This document shows, piece after piece, positions 62,706 through 64,000 of a DNA stretch of 64,000 bases. The position numbers and the translations under genes are program-made. The DNA is from Deferrisoma camini S3R1 (lineage in GTDB: Bacteria > Desulfobacterota > Deferrisomatia > Deferrisomatales > Deferrisomataceae): NCBI RefSeq assembly GCF_000526155.1, contig NZ_JAFN01000001.1, positions 934,501 to 998,500 on the forward strand. The letters are read 5' to 3'. Under the pieces are notes generated by a model. The model was not told the origin of the DNA. It ran no database searches and saw nothing but the letters and a program-made list of their open reading frames with translations. Each line of letters starts with the position of its first letter. Position 1 is the first letter of the stretch.

Positions 62706-63875
62706 ATGAAACGAGGACCCACCGGCCGCTACACGGTCACGACCGTTGGGGGCGAGCCCGTTCGGGCGTTCGTGCCGCACCCGCTGCCGCCGGACCCGCC
62801 GTTGGACTTCAGGGGGCCCCTCCAGGCGGCCCTGGAGCGGGCGAGCCTGGCCCTGGGGCGGCTCGACGGCGTTTCGACCCTGCTGCCGGATACGTCGCTG
62901 TTCCTCTACGCGTATGTCCGCAAGGAAGCCGTGCTCTCCTCGCAGATCGAGGGGACGCAGTCCTCCCTGTCGGACCTGCTCCTCTTCGAGTTGGAGGAGG
63001 CCCCCGGCGTCGCCATCGACGACGTGGTGGAGGTGTCGAACTACGTGGCCGCGCTCGACCATGGTTTGACGCGGCTGCGCGGGGGCTTTCCGCTCTCGAA
63101 CCGGTTGATCCGCGAGATCCACGGGGTGCTGCTGTCGCGCGGGCGGGGGAGCACCAAGGCCCCCGGCGAGTTTCGGCGTTCCCAGAACTGGATCGGCGGC
63201 ACCCGGCCGGGCAACGCCGTCTTCGTTCCGCCGCCTCCCACGGCCGTGCCCGACTGCATGGGGGCGCTCGAGCGGTTCCTCCACGCCGAGGACGACGGGC
63301 TTCCGGTGCTGGTACGGGCGGGGCTGGCGCACGTGCAGTTCGAGACCATCCACCCGTTCCTCGACGGCAACGGGCGGCTGGGGCGGTTGATCATCACCTT
63401 TCTTCTCTGCTCCAGGGGGTTGTTGCGGGAGCCCCTGCTGTACTTGAGCCTCTATCTCAAGGAGCATCGAGCCGAGTACTACGAGCTGCTGGAGCGTGCA
63501 CGGCGCGACGGGGACTGGGAGGCGTGGCTCGCGTTCTTTCTGGAAGGCGTGCGCGTCACGGCGGAGGGGGCGGTGGAGACCGCCCGACGCCTGGAGGCGC
63601 TCTTCGGGGACGATCGCGCACGGATCGAAACGACCGGACGCCGGGCGGGTTCGGCGCTGCGGGTGCACGAGGCGCTCAAGGCCCGCCCCATCCTGTCGCT
63701 GCCGGCCGCCTGCGAACGGACCGGCCTGTCGTTCCCGGCCGTCTCGTCGGCCATGGATCTGCTGATGGATCTGGGCGTGGCTCGCGAGCTGACGGGCCGG
63801 CGCCGCAACCGGCTGTTCGCCTACGACCGCTATCTCGCCATCCTGAACGAGGGGACGGTGCGGGAAGGGGCATAA
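62706..63875 (+). CDS. Second Fic-domain AMP-transferase
   Basis: A 389-residue class II Fic protein: inhibitory motif SSQIEGTQ (S78 to G83), catalytic [12 protein letters not shown] (from about residue 216) and a C-terminal winged-helix-like region (ACERTGLSFPAVSSAMDLLM). It belongs to the same architecture as the Fic at 53,408 but is clearly diverged (for example DLLLFELEEAPGVAIDDVVE in the linker). The upstream 62,577-62,705 stretch is AT-richer and may hold its promoter; the ribosome site is weak. Last gene before the right repeat. Such three-part Fic proteins often act alone and are spread by transfer. Confidence 0.93.
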   Translation: MKRGPTGRYTVTTVGGEPVRAFVPHPLPPDPPLDFRGPLQAALERASLALGRLDGVSTLLPDTSLFLYAYVRKEAVLSSQIEGTQSSLSDLLLFELEEAPGVAIDDVVEVSNYVAALDHGLTRLRGGFPLSNRLIREIHGVLLSRGRGSTKAPGEFRRSQNWIGGTRPGNAVFVPPPPTAVPDCMGALERFLHAEDDGLPVLVRAGLAHVQFETIHPFLDGNGRLGRLIITFLLCSRGLLREPLLYLSLYLKEHRAEYYELLERARRDGDWEAWLAFFLEGVRVTAEGAVETARRLEALFGDDRARIETTGRRAGSALRVHEALKARPILSLPAACERTGLSFPAVSSAMDLLMDLGVARELTGRRRNRLFAYDRYLAILNEGTVREGA

Positions 63876-63876
63876 G

Positions 63877-63993
63877 TCCCCGCCCCACCCGTTCGAGACA
63901 AGGCCTGCCCCGGCAATGACCCGGGGCGGGCCTTCGCGTTTTCCGGGCACGTCGCCCCGACCCCGGACAGGATCTGACCGCCTTCGGAGGTAT
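63877..63993 (+). repeat. Right copy of the tmRNA-flanking direct repeat (putative attR)
   Basis: Matches 46,646-46,763: a degenerate CCA-side segment (CACCCGTTCGAGACAAGG), the hairpin GGCCTGCCCCGG / CCGGGGCGGGCC (63,902-63,913 with 63,921-63,932), then CCCGACCCCGGACAGGATC and TGACCG at 63,955-63,980. The tRNA-like part of ssrA itself is not present here. Confidence 0.8.
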
Positions 63994-64000
63994 GATCTCC

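Overview
The window is 64 kb of GC-rich chromosome from a Gram-negative bacterium: it encodes flagellar L- and P-ring proteins, a FadL-like outer-membrane protein, multihaem periplasmic cytochrome and lipoprotein signals. The physiology reads as anaerobic or microaerophilic. There is a tungsten/molybdenum aldehyde:ferredoxin oxidoreductase, an octahaem cytochrome of the hydroxylamine-oxidoreductase type behind an FNR/HcpR-like operator, and a superoxide reductase. Together with sigma-54 flagellar control, an RpoS-like sigma factor and a tmRNA tag reading ADNYELALAA, this points to the Desulfobacterota (former Deltaproteobacteria). That placement is inference, since no rRNA is present.

Layout of the core part. 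1-6.8 kb, minus strand: the start of clpB, an acyl-CoA synthetase, and a tight two-gene operon of an SPFH/band-7 membrane protein and a 1131-residue double-AAA, Lon-like protease. 7.1-9.1 kb: a sigma-54-preceded pair of tiny genes (membrane peptide plus Cys-rich peptide) convergent with the octahaem cytochrome. 9.3-18.6 kb: a complete rod/ring/hook-junction flagellar operon (flgF-G-A-H-I-J-M-N-K-L-fliW) behind a sigma-54 promoter. 18.7-23.3 kb: small housekeeping genes (PIN/NYN nuclease, two YkgJ-type Cys-cluster proteins, rlmM, an orphan membrane sensor, a macrodomain protein). 23.5-30.1 kb: second-messenger genes (CHASE2 cyclase, HD-GYP phosphodiesterase, cyclic-nucleotide-binding protein) together with SH3, M48 protease and outer-membrane genes. 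30-46.2 kb: valS-nadC, a CBS protein, aldehyde oxidoreductase, metallo-hydrolase, tRNA-Asn, rpoS-like sigma factor, ketopantoate reductase-like gene, nth, DUF2062, nadE, htrA, superoxide reductase, comEA-like and LigD-phosphoesterase genes.

At 46,298-46,659 lies ssrA (tmRNA). The terminator region just after it is repeated about 17.2 kb away at the right end of the window. Everything between the two copies is accessory DNA: an SNF2 helicase, a beta-class adenine methyltransferase, a Fic AMP-transferase and a type III-like restriction helicase-nuclease in one operon-like run; an AAA ATPase with a small TOPRIM-like partner; a broken BrxL-like gene; a VapBC toxin-antitoxin pair; an internally deleted ADP-ribosylglycohydrolase; a truncated phosphatase-like gene; and a second Fic gene. 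This reads as a tmRNA-anchored defence island, although no integrase is visible in the window.

The most interesting items are the Fic enzyme translationally coupled between modification and restriction genes, the methyltransferase whose target-recognition segment has a base composition unlike the rest of the gene, the tmRNA-flanking repeat, and the SPFH/double-AAA-Lon operon. Several intergenic regions also share a family of degenerate dispersed repeats.
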